The notes under the pieces were generated by a model. That model was not told the origin of the DNA and ran no database searches. It saw only the letters and a program-made list of their open reading frames with translations. From positions 1,078,797 through 1,142,796 of the forward strand of contig NZ_SNYF01000005.1 of the NCBI RefSeq assembly GCF_004362805.1: 64,000 nt of DNA, given 5' to 3'. Each line of letters begins with the position of its first letter. Positions within the stretch are counted from its first letter, which is position 1. The position numbers and the translations under genes were made by a program. This document shows, piece after piece, positions 62,630 to 64,000 of this stretch. This stretch comes from Algoriphagus boseongensis (GTDB lineage Bacteria; Bacteroidota; Bacteroidia; Cytophagales; Cyclobacteriaceae).

Positions 62630-64000
62630 ATGGAGGATAAAAGACTCAACGTAGCTTTTGATTATTTCCAGAAAAAAAACTGGACTCCCTTCCCTTTTCA
62701 GATACAGGCCTGGAAGGATTATTTGGATGGAAAATCAGGCTTATTAAATGCTCCAACGGGTTCAGGAAAAACTTTTGCGCTTTGGTTTCCTGCAATTTTG
62801 GAATACATCCAAAATAACCCAGATACATGGCAAAAGCCAAAGAACAATGGAATCCAATTGATCTGGGTAACTCCCCTACGTGCCCTAGCCCAGGATATTC
62901 AAAAGGCCATGCAGGAAGTATGCGAGGTAATCGGTTTGCCATGGCAGGTTGCCGTAAGAAATGGGGATACCGACCCCAAAACAAGAGCAGCCCTAAAAAA
63001 AAGACCTCCTGAATGCCTGATCACCACACCGGAAACTTTGCACATTCTGATTTCACAAAAGGGTCACCAGGAACTTTTCCACAGCCTTCAATGCATCGTA
63101 GTAGATGAGTGGCATGAGTTGGTTGGAAACAAAAGAGGTATTCAAGTGCAATTGGCTTTGGAATATATCCAGGCAATCTGTCCGCAGACTTTTCGTCGCT
63201 GGGCGATTTCAGCAACTATCGGGAATTTAAATCAAGCCGCCAAAGTACTCCTCGGAAATGAGCTTCCTATACACATCATCAAGGCCCAAGTTGAAAAAGA
63301 GATTTTGATTAATTCTGTTTTCCCGGAGGAAATAGAAAAATATCCTTGGGCTGGACATCTGGGAATCCGGATGTTGGATCAGGTAATTAAGATTATTGAG
63401 GAGGGAAAAACAGTTCTTCTCTTCACCAACACCCGATCTCAAACAGAAATATGGTATCAAAAAATCCTAGAAACGAGGCCAGATTGGGCAGGTTGGATAG
63501 CTATGCATCATGGATCCTTGGACATGTCTGTCCGGGCTTGGGTAGAAAATGCCCTTCATGAAGGAGTTCTGAAATTGGTGGTTTGTACCTCTAGCTTGGA
63601 TTTGGGGGTGGACTTTAGACCTGTAGACCGGGTGATTCAAGTAGGAAGTCCAAAAGGAGTTAGCCGTTTTGTCCAGCGGGCAGGTAGAGCTGGCCATCAG
63701 CCTGGCCTTCCCTCAGAGATTTACTTTGTTCCCACCAATGCCCTCGAATTGATCGAAGCCGCTGCACTACGAAATGCAATTGAAAAGGAGGAAATGGAAT
63801 CTCAATTTACCCCGGAACTTCCCTACGATGTGCTTATTCAGTTTTTAGTCACTTTGGCAATTGGAGATGGCTTTGATCCAGATGTCCTTTTTCCCATTGT
63901 CAAAAGAACCTATTCCTATTCTAACTTGGAAAAATTTGAACAGGAATGGATCATCGATTTTATTACCAAAGGAGGTGTTTCCTTGGGTAATTATGAGGAT
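62630..64000 (+). CDS. Ligase-associated DEXH-box helicase (Lhr-like), 3' end cut by the window
   Basis: 457 codons are visible and the frame stays open at the window end. It starts at ATG 62630 (MEDKRLNVAFDYF). Helicase motifs in order: Walker A APTGSGKT (about residue 43), TPLRALAQD, TTPETLHIL, Walker B VVDEWHEL (about 159), SATIGN, LLFTNTRSQTEIW, CTSSLDLGVDF and QVGSPKGVSRFVQRAGRAGH (about 349). This is the Lhr-core family usually encoded next to an ATP-dependent DNA ligase and a metallophosphoesterase in a DNA-repair operon. Those would be expected downstream, outside the window. Confidence 0.94.
   Translation, partial: MEDKRLNVAFDYFQKKNWTPFPFQIQAWKDYLDGKSGLLNAPTGSGKTFALWFPAILEYIQNNPDTWQKPKNNGIQLIWVTPLRALAQDIQKAMQEVCEVIGLPWQVAVRNGDTDPKTRAALKKRPPECLITTPETLHILISQKGHQELFHSLQCIVVDEWHELVGNKRGIQVQLALEYIQAICPQTFRRWAISATIGNLNQAAKVLLGNELPIHIIKAQVEKEILINSVFPEEIEKYPWAGHLGIRMLDQVIKIIEEGKTVLLFTNTRSQTEIWYQKILETRPDWAGWIAMHHGSLDMSVRAWVENALHEGVLKLVVCTSSLDLGVDFRPVDRVIQVGSPKGVSRFVQRAGRAGHQPGLPSEIYFVPTNALELIEAAALRNAIEKEEMESQFTPELPYDVLIQFLVTLAIGDGFDPDVLFPIVKRTYSYSNLEKFEQEWIIDFITKGGVSLGNYED

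Noticed and set aside
62646..62984. 112-codon open frame on the minus strand
   Set aside because: It is antisense to the helicase gene, whose conserved motifs (Walker A, TPLRALAQD) are on the plus strand over the same bases.

Overview
The window looks like a chromosomal segment of a Bacteroidota bacterium, most likely Cytophagales/Cyclobacteriaceae (Algoriphagus-like). The family assignment is inference from gene content. It rests on three giant proteins with a type IX secretion (type B) C-terminal sorting domain, TonB-dependent receptors with an N-terminal carboxypeptidase-regulatory domain, many lipoproteins with an (A/S)C lipobox, AT-rich spacers, and promoter-like TTG-N17-21-TAnnTTTG boxes in place of E. 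coli-type ones. No rRNA, tRNA, CRISPR array, IS element or prophage was seen. Strong hairpin terminators punctuate nearly every operon.

Layout. 1-1787: C-terminal half of an RND efflux pump plus a small carrier-protein-like gene. 1864-6401: CAP-domain protein, BASS transporter/acyltransferase pair, 4-hydroxyphenylpyruvate dioxygenase and a DUF502 membrane protein. 6417-9021 (minus): GH2 hydrolase with an unknown exported partner. 9198-17340: housekeeping and small genes (phosphohexomutase, AspA-like deacylase, murB, dCMP deaminase, a DUF4136-like lipoprotein, Mpo1-like protein, a single-domain response regulator, an extremely acidic 66-residue protein, a 49-residue membrane protein, DUF6526 protein, glycerate kinase). 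17337-25403: AGCS symporter coupled to the glycerate kinase, GH20 hexosaminidase, Tat-exported Gfo/Idh/MocA oxidoreductase, OmpA/beta-propeller protein behind a deoxyhypusine-synthase-like gene, and an exported Ig-like protein. 25786-28167: beta-barrel protein, lipoprotein and alpha/beta hydrolase.

28167-34740 (minus) is a complete xylose-use operon (SSS symporter, xylB, xylA, sialate/xylan acetylesterase) with a LacI-type palindrome upstream. 35071-38491 holds L-serine dehydratase beta, TolC and a periplasmic adaptor, with no pump gene. 38495-41535 is a divergent pair, a TonB-dependent receptor and a DtxR/MntR-family regulator. A perfect inverted repeat sits between the -33 and -7 boxes of the receptor promoter. 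41630-44383: gamma-glutamyltransferase-like enzyme and GalE.

44444-53931 (minus) carries three tandem paralogous genes of about 1045 codons each, with architecture IgGFc-binding-like, PKD, SprB repeats and type B T9SS sorting domain. They are probably surface adhesins or gliding-associated proteins. 54084-64000 holds an ABC-F ATPase, an SSS symporter, an RlmI-like methyltransferase, a four-helix membrane protein, a second TonB receptor with a partner lipoprotein, a CHRD-like lipoprotein, and the start of a ligase-associated DEXH helicase cut by the window end.

The most interesting points are the triplicated T9SS adhesin array, the metal-regulator operator inside a TonB-receptor promoter, the acidic/Phe mini-protein, the xylose operator, and the bacterial deoxyhypusine-synthase-like gene.
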